A DNA stretch of 64,000 nucleotides from Apostichopus japonicus (taxonomy: Eukaryota > Echinodermata > Holothuroidea > Aspidochirotida > Stichopodidae): NCBI RefSeq assembly GCF_037975245.1, contig NC_092568.1, positions 36,084,001 through 36,148,000 of the forward strand, read 5' to 3'. The notes beneath the pieces were generated by a model that was given only the letters and a program-made list of their open reading frames with translations, was not told the origin of the DNA and searched no databases. Below, piece by piece: positions 1 to 12,545 of this stretch. The position numbers were made by a program, and so were the translations under genes. The number at the start of each line of letters is the position of its first letter. Position 1 is the stretch's first letter.

Positions 1-560
1 TTTTGTTTAAAGAACGGATGTGTAACCTTGAAGGTAGGCCCCTCCTCACGGCTAACTATACGCTGGTTCTTTCCCCTATACTGAAGGGTTTTAAAACTTT
101 CATATATTCTTGAGCAAAGAGGCTATAATATAATTTAAACAGTTCAGGGTATACATTATATCGTCATTCAGTTGACAACGTAGAATTTTGGATTTAAAGA
201 GATTTTATTGAGACTGAGATGTCTACAAAACCGTGATTATAGAAAACAGGTTATACATCTCTAATGAAAAGGCCCGTGCACGGTTTTGTTCTTCAGGTGG
301 ATTTAAATTAATCTAATATTGAATACAAATGATAAACAGACGTTGGTATAGAGGTATACATGGTTGAACGCTGCATGTTTGTAACGTTTGAAAGTGTTTC
401 CTTCGCTTGTAGTCTTCAATTAAATATTAATAGGATATTAAAAGAAGATGCATACGAAAATTATCGCCATTATTATACCGTACCGTATAAGTGATAGGGA
501 CGCTTATATGGGATGTAACTCTATACGTTACGCCTATATAGGAAAATTGTTATTCAGTTT
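1..560. other. AT-rich sequence, no gene seen
   Basis: No reading frame, RNA fold or repeat that I can support on either strand. Confidence 0.5.
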
Positions 561-668
561 GAACGTTCTGAAGACTTGGTCAAGTCTAAGATTATAAAGT
601 GGCAGAGAACCGCAGAACCTTTGAAAACTTTAATGGTTTTTCCGACCACCCGATACTATAGCTGTTAT

Positions 669-960
669 AGTAACTACTGTTCATGTTCCACAACCGTGCA
701 TCTCTAACTACTGCGCTGTGTTCGCAACACGGTAACAAGTGTTACAGTTGGCACAGTAATTACTGGAAAGCTGTTACACGTTGAACTACGAGTCCGACAG
801 GTGAAAATTTGCAGTAATTTAAATTAATTTTTTTTTTTTTTTTTAATTTTAAATTTTTAAATTTTTAAATTTGTAGTAAGAAAAATCTTGCAGTTACCGT
901 GTTACGAACACAACGCAGTAGTTACTGATGCACGGTTGTGGAACATGAACAGTAGTTACT
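669..960. repeat. Large inverted repeat (68-bp arms), MITE-like
   Basis: A left arm at 669-736 is repeated in reverse complement at 893-960, each 68 bp, with only a few mismatches. The shared core includes CATGTTCCACAACCGTGCAT on the left. The spacer of about 155 bp contains a poly-T/A stretch near 830-870. The transcript or single strand could form a long stem. No coding capacity is present and no target duplication was identified, so calling it a MITE or foldback element is inference. It could also be a simple inverted segmental duplication. Confidence 0.65.
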
Positions 961-1004
961 GTACTAGCTATGAGTAGGCCTATTGGCTGTTCCGACACAC
1001 ATGG

Positions 1005-1160
1005 TTGAAGACTTGATCAAGTCTAAATATGACGACATCGAGCCACCTGTGCTTCACTTTTTGTTTTGTATATATATGTTACAATATTTATGTTAATATA
1101 GTAATGCAGATTGATAATGCAAATGCTGAATCTAAATTATTAAAGCTCTTAACATGACAT
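1005..1160 (+). repeat. Dispersed repeat family R2, copy 1
   Basis: This segment aligns with 56063-56205 over its whole length. It starts at the palindrome GACTTGATCAAGTC, runs through TACAATATTTATGTTA, and ends at CTTAACATGAC. Substitutions and short indels between the copies indicate an old interspersed family. No coding potential is seen. A related palindrome (GACTTGGTCAAGTC) lies at about 573-590, left of the inverted repeat. Class unknown. Confidence 0.6.
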
Positions 1161-1165
1161 GATTC

Positions 1166-3180
1166 TCCTTTACTCCATTGTTTGACAAATTTCTAAAAAC
1201 TCTAGCGCTCTAAGCAGACTGACAAATTCTCGTTTTCTCTTTATGAACGAACATTAATTTGAAGTTGAATCAACTAATTGAAGAAATAAAAATAACCTGA
1301 CAACACTTTTGATTTTCTGCTAAGATCTGTCACTGTAGCATGAACGATGGATCAACTTGTGGTATATATTTCTTATTTTGCTATACGTTCATCATACGCA
1401 AGTTTAACTCATTTCATGTTAGAACACATACCAAACGAACGCATAAACTATGCTTATGTTTAATTTAACGTAAATCATCTTTCACAACCGTTGCATAACG
1501 ATTAGTATCATCGGTCAAAAATACTGTTCCATTTGTCAAGACTAACCAAAAATGTAGTAAAATATACATAAGGTGTTTATCTCTTCTTCTTATTATTAAT
1601 ATTCTTATTTTCATCCTCGCAAAGTCCTTCGAGTTGCAAATTCTCTCGAATAAAAAGTACACGGTTATAACACATGCATTATGGATACACTGACATAGCT
1701 CATATATGTCTCACAGTTAATACATACATGTTGAACTCCGTCCTGGTTTTGGCTCCTGGCGGGCATTGACGAAAGACGATTTCGTAATTCTAATATAACC
1801 ACACACAAAAAAAAGTACAGAAGAAATGTGTTTGTATATGCTGCCCTCACTTTGAGGACACATTCATTTGGTTCTTTTCTTGAAGTTATCCCTTTGCTCT
1901 CTTGTTAAACGGAAATCATTGGTATCGATTCTCTTCGAGAAATTGTACCAATAAAATCACTCACCGTATCTTTAGCAAAGGACATAAGATAAACAAGTGC
2001 AGTTTTATAGAACTGAACACTTGATGCATTCGTGCACGTAGCGAGTTTCCTGCTTATAGGGTCGTTCGTCTTACAAAGAAGTTAGAATCTTATTAAGTTT
2101 GAAGACACTTCACATTGTACATGAAATTACATTTGAAACGCCGCTGAGATTTACTGCCCCTTTTGCAAGTGCGTTGCTTCCATTTACGTAGTGTTAAACT
2201 ATGAGATGTTCAAGGCTGTCGAAATATTACACAGAGAAGACCAAAAAATACTGGAAAAATTACGATACGGTACTGTCAAAAATAAAGATTGGGGAGAATA
2301 AAATGTCATTCAGTACTTGTATATCTATATGTGTGTCGGTGTTAACGTCCATCATAGACAGTACCTCATTCTCCCTTTAGTGATCAAGGACCTAATTTGA
2401 TTGTCACATTTTCTAGGCGTTAATCCACGAACGGCCTGAATTCGACGCAACTATTAATTTCAAACCTCCCGGAGAGAGACAGAGCCAGAGAGATGTGGAG
2501 AGCGCGCGTACAGTAATGAAATATTCTCATCCATTGACTTTTGTCAGGAGCATAGAAGAGACTCTCTCTTTTTTTCAATTTTGTGACAAATGATTTAGGG
2601 AACCGTATTCCAGTTTTACCTTCTAGCAAGCATTACTCATAGGCTATAAAAATGGGATTTACACCAGGAACATAAATGTGGGATTAGGGACAAAATCTAA
2701 GAGGGAACTGTGGGGCCTCTTGGTGTAGAGGAAATGATACTAAATCTTTATGATATACGTCCATTGGTAATGGTACATCGTGGCTCATAAAATGTAAAAA
2801 AAAAAATAGCGTCCCTAACATTGACGAGGTTCTCGTGCAATGACCTAGTATCTTTCACATTAAAAGGGAAGATGAGGAGTCAGTACAGTTTGTCCGAGAT
2901 CTCTGCGATCACATAAACAGGATTTTTTTCCCCCTTAAGTCACATGCTGTGATTCTCCCTCTGAAATGTTTCATATTAAGATCCCGTTGGAAACAAGAAA
3001 GTGATCGGGTATAAATGCTAATGTTGTTATTTTGTCATGATTTCTTTTTTTAACCAATGAGGCAGATAATCTGCAATGTCATTGGAAGAATAATGTGCAC
3101 ATTTTGAACTCTGAAGTTTTCATGGTTTTGACGAATCTTTGAGTCTTTGTAGACAACTATTTGAGTGTGAGTAGATACAA
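1166..3180. other. No gene seen
   Basis: Only short unrelated reading frames, with no family motif recognised. No long repeat was noticed. Confidence 0.45.
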
Positions 3181-3296
3181 GGGTGGGGGGGGGGTGCAGT
3201 GGGACTCTCGTGCAATCACAAGCTCGTATGCCCATTATTATGAACCCCAAAACGGAGGGAGGAGGGGTAGCTATAGTTATAGTGATATTAGCGAAC

Positions 3297-3355
3297 AAAG
3301 TCATTGTTATCAAGAAAATACATATAGACTATAGTGTCCTTGCTCGGTTAACACA

Positions 3356-3356
<1 letters not shown>
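3297..3356 (+). repeat. Dispersed repeat R3, copy 1, ending in a TA array
   Basis: About 55 bp here, including TTGTTATCAAGAAAATA and GTGTCCTTGCT, recur in reverse complement at 14601-14656. In both places the segment runs directly into a long (TA)n array after the same GGTTAAC-C-CAG end. The shared junction suggests that the array is part of, or was seeded by, a mobile repeat. The rest of the element was not delimited. Confidence 0.6.

Positions 3357-3434
<78 letters not shown>
3357..3434. repeat. (TA)n microsatellite
   Basis: About 39 TA units with one TATG interruption near 3390. Apparent YIYIY reading frames on both strands are translation of this array, not protein. Confidence 0.95.
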
Positions 3435-3436
<2 letters not shown>

Positions 3437-3895
3437 CTCCTTCTCGCCTAAAAATATCCTCTCATGTCGCTTGGCAACCGAATTAAACATGGATGTCATA
3501 TGAACTCTCATCAATCGTTAACGCAGTTTAACTTTCAATTATGGGTTCCGCCATCAGAATTTCACGATTTTATTGTATTATAGGTTAAGAGTTTATATAA
3601 ATATATGCTGTACATATTATACAAATAGACGACCATCGACAATATATTTAACTAAAAGTGCAGAACGTTTACATGACATTTCGCAGATTTGCTAAATCAT
3701 TATTCTGAGCAAACACGCGACCCACATCTTTCAACTTAATAGAGAAGTTTTCTCTCTCTCTCTGTGTTTCAAGGAAAACTGTTAAAAATACCGACATAGT
3801 GTTACTAAAGGTCTGATGACATTGATTAACTATGCCGTCGATAAACGAATCTCGATTTAATAGTGTCTGTTCTAGGACTGGTTCATATTACAGCC

Positions 3896-4262
3896 AGTGC
3901 GAAAGTTATAAATCCATTACAGGAAATATACTGAGTTATACAGAAAGATATAACTCCATTACAGGAAATATACTGAGTTATACAGAAAGATATAACTCCA
4001 TTACAGGAAATATACTGGGTTACAGAGAAAGAAATAACTTCATGACAGGAAATATGCTGAGTTACACAGAAAGATATATAAGTCCATTACAGGAAATATA
4101 CTGAGTTACACAGAAAGATATAAGTCCGTTACACAGAAAGATATAAATCCATCACAGGAAATATACTGAGTTACAGAGAAAGATGTAACTTCATTACAGG
4201 AAATATGCTGAGTTACACAGAAAGATATAAGTCCATTACAGGAAATATACTAAGTTATACAT
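3896..4262. repeat. Minisatellite, about 42-bp unit, about 8 copies
   Basis: Tandem units read roughly ATTACAGGAAATATACTGAG followed by TTATACAGAAAGATATAA and a CTCC/GTCC joint. Early copies are nearly identical; later ones carry substitutions and one shortened unit near 4115-4145. A 42-bp unit is divisible by three, which gives a spurious repetitive reading frame through the array. Confidence 0.9.
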
Positions 4263-4525
4263 GGTTTAAAGCATCTGACTGACCTTGAAACCATCACCCA
4301 GGCTGAGCACATTTGGAGTATAGAATCTTGATAAGGAAAACAGGGAATAAACAATTGAAAGGAAACGGAAAGTGTTTGCCAACTTCAAAATTTCACTTAC
4401 ACACTTTCTAAAAATATAGAGGAACTTGTATAGAAAATGACACACAAAGGGGAGGAAAAATAAGTTCATGGAAACAATTTATTCCCATAAATGACCTTTT
4501 ATATAAATTATGCATTATTCAAAAA

Positions 4526-5628
4526 TTTAAGGAACTCATACAGCATAGATGGACAAGGGGGTATTATATGGATATCTAAGGAACTTATACAGTATAGATG
4601 GACACAGGGGGCATTATGTGGATATATAAGTAATTTATACAGCATAGATGGATAGGGGGGGGGGCATTATGTGGATATTTAGGGAACTTATACAGCATAG
4701 ATGGACAAGGGGGCATTATGTGGATATTTAGGGAACTTGTACAGCATAGATGGACAAGGGGGCATTATGCGAATATTTAGGGAACTTATACAGCGTAAAT
4801 GGACACAAGGGGCATTATGTGGATATTTAAGGAACTTATGCAGTATAGATGGACAAGGGGGCATTATGTAGATATTTAAGGAATTTATACAGCATAGGTG
4901 GACATAAGGGGCATTATGTGGATATTTAAGGAATTTATTCAGCATAGATGGACAAGGGGGTATTATGTGGTTATCTAAGGAACTTATACAGTATAGATGG
5001 ACAAGGGGCATTATGTGGATATCTAAGGAACTTATATAGCATAGATGGATAAGGGGGCATTATGTCATATTTAGGGAACTTATACAGCATAGATGGACAA
5101 GGGGGCATTATGCGAATATTTAGGGAACTTATACAGCATAGATGGACAAGGGGGCATTATGTGGATATATAAGTAATTTATACAGCATAGATGGATAAGG
5201 GGGCATTATGTGGATATTTAGGGAACTTATACAGCATAGATGGACAAGGGGGCATTATACGAATATTTAAGGAACTTATACATCATAGATGGACACAGGG
5301 GACATTATGTGGATATTTAAGGAATTTATACAGTATAGATGTACAAGAGGGCAGTATGTGGATGTTTAAGGAATTTATACAGCATAGATGGACATAGGGG
5401 CATTATGTGGATATTTAAGGAATTTATTCAGCATAGATGGACAAGGGGGTATTATGTGGTTATCTAAGGAACTTATACAGTATAGATGGACAAGGGGCAT
5501 TATGTGGATATCTAAGGAACTTATATAGCATAGATGGACAATGGGTATTATGTGAATATTTAAGGAATTTATACAGTATAGATGTACAAGGGGCAGTATG
5601 TGAATATTTAAGAATGTTTGAAAATTGT
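4526..5628. repeat. Minisatellite, about 49-bp unit, about 22 copies
   Basis: Tandem units read GGAACTTATACAGCATAGAT, then GGACAAGGGGGCATTATGTG, then GATATTTAA. Units are 48-50 bp, mildly diverged, with small indels in the G run, over about 1.1 kb. Reading frames on both strands through this array are repetitive by-products. The array ends in single-copy DNA near 5605-5630. It lies only about 260 bp from the 42-bp minisatellite; both contain a TTATACAG...AGAT string, so a distant common origin is possible but unproven. Confidence 0.92.
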
Positions 5629-6592
5629 TTGACCCCTCCTGATTTCCATACTACAGTGTGGTGGGTGGAAACTTGGAAATTTAATTCACCTGATGACCAC
5701 CACAGAGGGAAGAAATTCTCTCTCTCTCTCTCTCTGAAATATTAGTTTACCTTTCCTTGCCTTATTTTTCGAGTTCTGAGTCAAAACTAATAACGGAAAG
5801 TAAAAAGAAAAAGGACATAGTTATTTATTCCAACTGTATACCGCTGTAAACTCGTCAAAAGATGAATCACCTGCGGTCGAGTAATTTAATCTATTTGCTG
5901 GTTTCTTTGTTAAATGTGTGTTTTTTTTTTTCTTCTCTCTTTTCAATTCAGCTGTTTGCAAAATGTTGAAACCTGATTGACAGATTACCGCAGTAAATAT
6001 ATAAAATCAACTTGAACTTTTTACCCTCCCTTCTCAGAAGAGATTTGTTTTCCAAGATAAAAAATTCCCTGACGGTCGAAATTGGTGTCACTTTGAAAAA
6101 TTAAAATAAAAGTCTGCAAACATTTACTTAGATTGATCGACGAGATTGATGGGTAACTTCCGTAACATCCTTTTTTTATTTCTATGAAAGCGAGAGTCAG
6201 CTGCATAGAGGACCAAAATGTCAACACTAACAACATCTAAATAAATGTTTGGTGTTTAATTTTCGGTAATTTTGACCAAATCTATCAAGTTTCATTCCAA
6301 ATAAGGCTGTAATCAACAAACCATTAAAAGTTTGGAAGCAGAAGAAAAATAATTTACCGAGTAATTAATTAATGAATACATTCGATTGTAACAATTTCGT
6401 CACCCGAATACTTGTTTCTTAATTAACGTTAACCTCATATTATACAATACCAATCGGTCATTTTGTCAATACGTTTCCCTGTGTGTTCATTGTTTTAAAT
6501 GAAACTGATCTATTTTCAGGTATTGGGGTGTAGGACAATACTTCCATGGATTCTATTGGTTTGGGAATTTAACGTCGAATCCTGTCTAATAG
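5629..6592. other. No gene seen
   Basis: Holds a short CT microsatellite near 5717-5735 and otherwise only AT-rich DNA with short chance frames. Confidence 0.45.
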
Positions 6593-6913
6593 TTTTCACT
6601 CCATTGGCTTCCAGTAAAACAACGGTCAATTTATAAGCTCCTCCTCTTAACGTACAAATCACAACACTCCCTTGCCCCTGGTTACATTACAAATTTAATT
6701 CCTCAGTATCATCCTCAACGCCAACTTCGCTCGTCTACAAAGTGTCTTCTTGCCACCAGCCATACCCCAAACACAAAGTTTTATGGAGAAAGAGCCTTCA
6801 TCTCTGCTGCACCTCATCTCTGGAAAAATCTACCATCTTCAATTCGCAATGCACCATCGGTTGACTGTTTTAAGCGTCTCTTAAAAACTCATTTATTCCA
6901 AAATTTACAGTGA
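6593..6913 (+). pseudogene. 5'-truncated L2/CR1-like LINE: C-terminal end of the reverse transcriptase ORF
   Basis: An open frame without a start codon runs from a stop at 6590-6592 to a TGA at 6911-6913, about 106 codons. It contains LHWLPVKQRSIYKLLLLTYK at the start and YGERAFISAAPHLWKNLPSS further on, then an SVDCFKRLLKTHLF end. From established knowledge this order (LHWLPV..R..YK, then YG.RAF..AAP.LWN.LP, then FK..LKTHLF) is the conserved C-terminal tail of reverse transcriptases in the CR1/L2 group of non-LTR retrotransposons. All upstream catalytic RT motifs and the endonuclease are absent, as expected from 5' truncation during target-primed reverse transcription. The frame is intact, so the insertion is not very old, but the fragment cannot move by itself. 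L2 versus CR1 clade assignment is inference. Confidence 0.88.
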
Positions 6914-7237
<324 letters not shown>

Positions 7238-8380
7238 CAAATAAACGGAAAAAGCATGATTTAATCTTACATGGTGATTATTTATTAATTAATTTTGTGT
7301 GATTAATTAATTAAGTTTAATTAATACATAATATGTATGTAAAGAATTACCATGTTATGTTTTTATGTGAGTATCACAAACATTAGCATGTTAAAACTCA
7401 TTATCAGCGTATCAAGAAATAAATAATTAACAGTTTATTATAACAATCTGAGAAACGTTTCTGCTTTCAAATTTAAACCTATCATCATTCATGGGCGGTA
7501 CCATTTGTTTCACAATTTCGGAATTTATATCAACTGGTTACGAAAAAAATGTCTCTAGTTAGTTACATTATAACATCAGATGTCCACATCGGATATTTCT
7601 TCTTTAACAGTATAATGTATAATATATAAGGCGATATTGATGTTAACTTGCAACATGTTGACATTTATCCCCAACAGACAACATTGTGAAAATACAAAAT
7701 TCGTGTTCCGTGTACATATACATTAAATTTCATGATTATTTTTTTATGCATTATGCAATATCAGTGCTTCTTAAGTGATTTGTAGTGGAGGGGGACAAAA
7801 ATATGAATTATCTACATTACCTCAGGCTGGAAATAAAGTCAGATTTGATTGAACTCCCAAAATGTGTGTTCAGCCGGTTACTGCACTAAGGGGGAACCTC
7901 CTATCGCATACTGTTAACCTGTATACATAATGACTTAAACAGACTAACCGCAGTATGTTAACCTGTCGCATGTGCTACGATAATTAATATTCCACATGGC
8001 ATGTGTTCTTGTCAACTGATTTAATTCATTCATGTTTCACTTTCTTGGAAATCGCACAGATGGTGAAGACCCTGGCATTAAGTCAGACGTCTGATAAGGA
8101 TTATAAGTGGATTTTATAATTATTATTATTATTTTATTATTATTACCTTTGAAGTTGAGAGAAGTACATTCAGATCGATCAAGTGGCTTTTTGGTTTTCT
8201 TTTTTTTTCAAAATAAAATTGACTGATAAAATGAGTCAGATTTGATTAATTATATTCACACACGGATATAAATTATTGATCCGACTGTATTTGCACATGA
8301 AAGCAGACACCGCTGGTTACATTGTATACTGTTATTGCGAGAACATAACGTATAGGCATATCTCATAATGTCGATTCCAA
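7238..8380. other. No gene seen
   Basis: AT-rich; a short ATT run lies near 8117-8143. No coding or RNA feature supported. Confidence 0.45.
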
Positions 8381-9115
8381 GCTTGGCTTACCATCCTGGT
8401 CTGCAATCTACTGTACAGTGAGAGACCATTTTAACACACTCAAAATATACAGTGTGTTATAAGAGACCATAACACACTCAAAATATTTACTAAACACACA
8501 ATATATTGTGTAATGATGTGTTCATGTTGATTTCACGTAGGCTTGGTTTACCATCCTTAACCACTAATCTATACTGTACAGTGAGAGACCATAACATACT
8601 CAAAATATGCAGTGTGTTATAAGAGACCATAACACAATGAAAATAGAATATACGTACACAATATACTGTGTTATGATGTGTTCATGTTGATTTCACGTTT
8701 GCTTGGTTTATAATCCTAATCTGTTAATGCAATATATCGTACAGTGTGTAATACGAGACTATAATACACTCAAAATAAACAGTGCCTTATATACGAGATT
8801 ATAATACAATAAGAATATAATACGTACACAATATACTGTGTTATGATGTGTTCATGTTGATTTCACGTTTGCTTGGTTTATAATCCTAATCTGTTAATGC
8901 AATATATCGTACAGTGTGTAATACGAGACTATATAATACACTCAAAATAAACAGTGCCTTATACGAGATTATAATACAATAAGAATATAATAGGTACACA
9001 ATATACTGTGTTATGATGTGTTCATTTTGATTTTCGTCCTGATCTGCAATCAACTATGCAACGTGTTATACGAAACCATAACACACTCAAAATATACAGT
9101 GTGTTATACTCGAAA
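8381..9115. repeat. Satellite, about 160-170-bp unit, about 4.4 copies
   Basis: Units begin with GCTTGGTTTA (GCTTGGCTTA in the first) at 8381, 8541, 8701 and 8871, giving periods of 160, 160 and 170 bp, and a partial fifth unit follows. Each carries ACAGTG, CACTCAAAATA, ATACTGTGTTATGATGTG and TTCATGTTGATTTCACG. Units 3 and 4 are nearly identical; units 1 and 2 are more diverged, with short internal inverted segments around AGAGACCATAACACACTC. Confidence 0.88.
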
Positions 9116-10185
9116 TAAAGTATATACCGGTAAAACATACACGAACTACATTGTTATATTTAAAGTTATTTATTTATTAAATTATGTTACTTTCATATAT
9201 TTGTGAGGCGAAAACTATGGTGAACCACAATTAAAAGTACTGCTTTGTTGAAAAACATTCAAATACTTGAATTTTCTGATATGAATGGACAACATCAGTC
9301 CGCTTTGTTGGGATGTTTCCAGAAGAGTTTGCGGTTGTTACCTCAAATGAAAGTCACATGCCCCACTGTCCTTCGACGCTTGTACCCCTCCCCTCCCCAC
9401 CATCCCCTCCCCCGCCATCCCCCTCCCCTCCCAGATTCAACCCTCTTCCGTCGTCTTTGTTGTTTGAGGGTACGTTAGTAAATAAGTCATATAACCGAAT
9501 AAAACAACTAGGTATTCAATATACAATACTGTGACCTTTTGTTTGACCTTTCACTGCTGTACAGTGAAAGACACGACATATGATAAATAAGATGGCTGCG
9601 GTCTACCGTACCTCTCGGGTCAGCCATTAGCGACTACGTGTTTTAGCATCGTTCACTATCAGTAAAGACAACTGCGAGAGATAATTAAAATTTTAATATG
9701 TGTTGGATAAGTATTACACAACAAGCTCTGTCATAAGAAGGTCACGGACAAGCTTTAGCCAAATAACTTACGGACAATAAAAACCGTACGGTCAGTAGAT
9801 CAACCATTGCATAGCAACCAAACTGGACGTTTTTTATGAGGCCAAACATGCATAGACTGGGCAGATGATCATGTAAGGAAGGATAGGCCTATGCGTATAT
9901 ATACGGCCGGAATACACGATAGGACGCGTCATGTTATACACGACACACTTCTACTCAGTTTATCATCGGACTATTACTTAACAGCCTTGACAACAACGGG
10001 ATAGAAACACAAGCAAAATTCAAAGGATCTTTGTTCTCATTCATTTACTTCATGCATGGTTTTCAATGGAATCAAATAATAACAAAAAAGGCATGAGATT
10101 GATGAAATTGCAACCAGTGCTATAGTAGCTAAATTTTCAACGTTATACGTTTACCCCAACAACTGATTGCTCTATTGAATAATAT
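9116..10185. other. No gene seen; C-rich tract
   Basis: A C-rich tract with several C runs lies at about 9385-9435. Frames of 73-77 codons overlapping it are low-complexity proline/serine translations. Nothing else recognised. Confidence 0.45.
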
Positions 10186-10349
10186 ACAAATAATGAATGG
10201 TTATGAAAGCAATAGTGCAAATATTTCATGAGTTGAAAGATGGATTGTTCCATTCAACGAGGCGCAGCCTCGTTGAATGGAACAAATTACATCTTTCAAC
10301 GAATGAAATATTTGCACTATTGCACGAATGGAAACCATTAATTATTTGT
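10186..10349. mobile_element. Hairpin MITE (about 164 bp, near-complete inverted repeat)
   Basis: Almost the entire segment is one imperfect palindrome. Outer arms share ACAAATAATGAATGGTT (one mismatch), inner arms GCAATAGTGCAAATATTTCAT and GTTCCATTCAACGAGGC, with a 3-nt loop at 10264-10266. Such full-length palindromes without coding capacity are typical of MITE or foldback DNA transposons. No target duplication could be separated from the arms, so the superfamily is unknown. A 137-codon frame that begins inside the element is an accident of the hairpin. Confidence 0.75.
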
Positions 10350-11690
10350 TTTATACAACATATTATATTAAGATGGGTAAAATGCACTCATGCAACAGAT
10401 TGTTTTGAACAGACAGGTTTCTCTACTCTCTTACCATTGAAAAAAGTGCTACCAAAAAAGTATAACCCATGGTTCATAGAGTGGAATAGAGCGGATTTTG
10501 CATGCAATCAACGAGCAATTGACCAATCAAATGACCAGAATACAATTAGGTGTTGTATAACACTCTGTAATTGTCACTTTTCGAGATTGCTATGTGTAGA
10601 GCATAGATAAAAGTTTTCCACTGGCAAATGTTCCGCCCACTATGTGATTGTTGATATTTCGGTTTATCATGACACTTGCCTATTTCTATAGAATTAATTC
10701 TAAGTACTAATATGATATACTAGGTTTTAAGTTCTCCAATGCAGCAACGAAAACCGAAGTCTTGAACAGATCATTGAAGTTACTCCATAGCAACCTTACA
10801 AAAAAGTTGCTGCCAAACCTAGTTTGGTATCTGTCTGTCTTTCTGTCTGTTCGGTCACACTACAGCAAACGCGGCTTTTTGAGTCCAAACTATGGCCATT
10901 TGGTCGCTCTACTAGCTGCAATGTCACGTGATGGCCTAAACCAAGAGATCAAAAAGGGGAATTTTCAACCTAATCGTTGTCAAATTATCTGTTCATCAAC
11001 TTACTGTTCAGTCATGTGATCATCTACGCCATAGCAACCGCCCGATCTTCTTCAGACTATGCCATAATCAGATTACTTGTGTGTAGTAACGGTAACCGTT
11101 CTGTCACGTGATCTGTTAAACCCTAGCAACGGGAACAGAGTACCCATGTGAATCAATCCTACCTGTTATTTTCATCTGAGATGACAACGGTCAATGACTT
11201 CTGATTTCGGGTAAAATAATGCGACTTTCTTTTTTCTTAAAATCGCACATGACGAGTTCGATTAACTTTCATGATTAACTTAAAGCATTTGGAGTATGTT
11301 GTCTTAATCTTTGATGAGAAAATCATACGGGTCAAAGGTTAACATTAGTGAGGGGCTTAAAACGTATTTAAAAAATCCTATACTTCAATCATATGACCTT
11401 CAGTGAACGTGCCATAGATCTATCTTCGTGTGATGGCGTTAATTTTAGGTACTGGTTCTCGTAATGCGCATTCTGAACTTAAAATAGAAGGAGCGAGGAA
11501 TACTTCTTGAGAAGCTTTCATGTTCCTGGTGATACTGACCTCCTTTTTTCTCCTCTGTGAAGATTTCAGTTTGATGCTTTTAACGCTATTGCAAAAGTTA
11601 CATAATTTAATGAAAAAAATGAAAAAAAGGGCTAGTTTTGCGTCCAGAGCCGAATGGGCTTTTTGCTTCTTTGTATGCGTTAGAGTTGCT
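10350..11690. other. No gene seen; E-box-like sites
   Basis: Two TCACGTGAT sites (about 10922 and 11104) and repeated TAGCAAC strings occur within about 200 bp. They match E-box and X-box half-site consensus sequences from general knowledge, but nothing shows they are used. Confidence 0.35.
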
Positions 11691-11697
11691 ATAAGGT

Positions 11698-11785
11698 CGG
11701 GAACGAACGACGGGCGACGGGGGACGAGGGACGGGGGCGGGGCACGGGGCACGGGGCACAGGGCACGGTTGCACGGGGACGCGGT
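11698..11785. repeat. G-rich degenerate repeat, G-quadruplex-prone
   Basis: A run of GGGACG / GGGGCAC units, with at least ten G3+ tracts separated by 2-5 bases on the + strand. This satisfies the usual G-quadruplex pattern. No gene adjoins it. Confidence 0.8.
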
Positions 11786-12199
11786 CATGTGATTAAATGT
11801 AAATATGACGCGTCGGTATTCGAAAACGATTGGTGTATAGATGAGATATTTGTATTCGTTTCCAAGTGTGCTCTGCTAAGAAAAATGCGTGGGTGTCGCT
11901 ACCTTTGGGAGATTTCTTTTACATTATATCTATTGTAAGAAGTCAATGATATAATATCTGTCCAGGCGTATTTGATGGTTAAAGAAGCTATGTCACAAAG
12001 CCTGCTTAACAGGATGACTCATGTTAGTAGTATTTACATGTTGGTAGGCCTATGCGATCTTCATACAAAGAGTACGGTATATCTGAGTGCTGGTAACGTG
12101 TCTATATATACTATTCCGGTTTTCAAAAAATTCACCTTAAAATGTGATTAAATGACTCGCATGCTGCTTTAAGCGTACATTGTCATGATGACGTTTGGC
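11786..12199. other. No gene seen
   Basis: Unremarkable AT-rich DNA. Confidence 0.4.
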
Positions 12200-12360
12200 T
12201 TCCCGTGCTGCAGTACGGGAATAATTGTTAATGTTAACGCTGATCCATTCTCTGATAAATTCTGATAATTCGACCAAAGCATGTTCTGTTAAGTTCATGT
12301 AAACAACAGGGCATCCTTGGTTGACATTCAAAGACATTTGTTATTGAAACATTGCAAAGC
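12200..12360 (-). repeat. Dispersed repeat family R1, partial copy (minus)
   Basis: On the minus strand this matches the right half of the R1 copies at 12725-13125 and 42755-43125. Shared landmarks are the TGTTGAATG/TTTGAATG string, CTGTTGTTTA and an AATGGAT...TTAACATTAAC end. It lies only about 370 bp from a copy in the opposite orientation. Confidence 0.55.
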
Positions 12361-12525
12361 ATTTTAAACATGGCTTTGACTTTCTGTCGTCTCGCCTCTG
12401 CGCTAGACTAATTAGTTCAGTCTTTTGATGGATGGTTATTTAATGATTAAAATGGTCATATTTCAAAACATAATAGTGGTAAAGAAATTTAAAAAAGGAA
12501 CGATTTCAACAGGTCTACAAATCCC

Positions 12526-12545
12526 CCCCCCCCACCCCGCCCCTC
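12526..12545. repeat. C-run tract
   Basis: Ten-base C run followed by CCACCCCGCCCC; one of many short C/G tracts in this window. Confidence 0.8.

Noticed and set aside
3896-5628. CRISPR-like appearance of regularly spaced repeats
   Set aside because: Units are head-to-tail tandem repeats without unique spacers, in an animal-type genome; no cas genes.
10197-10610. 137-codon frame
   Set aside because: Its N-terminal half is the hairpin MITE and the rest shows no motif.
10920-11115. Cluster of TCACGTGAT E-boxes and TAGCAAC strings as a promoter
   Set aside because: Consensus matches only; no gene, start site or CpG-rich context nearby.
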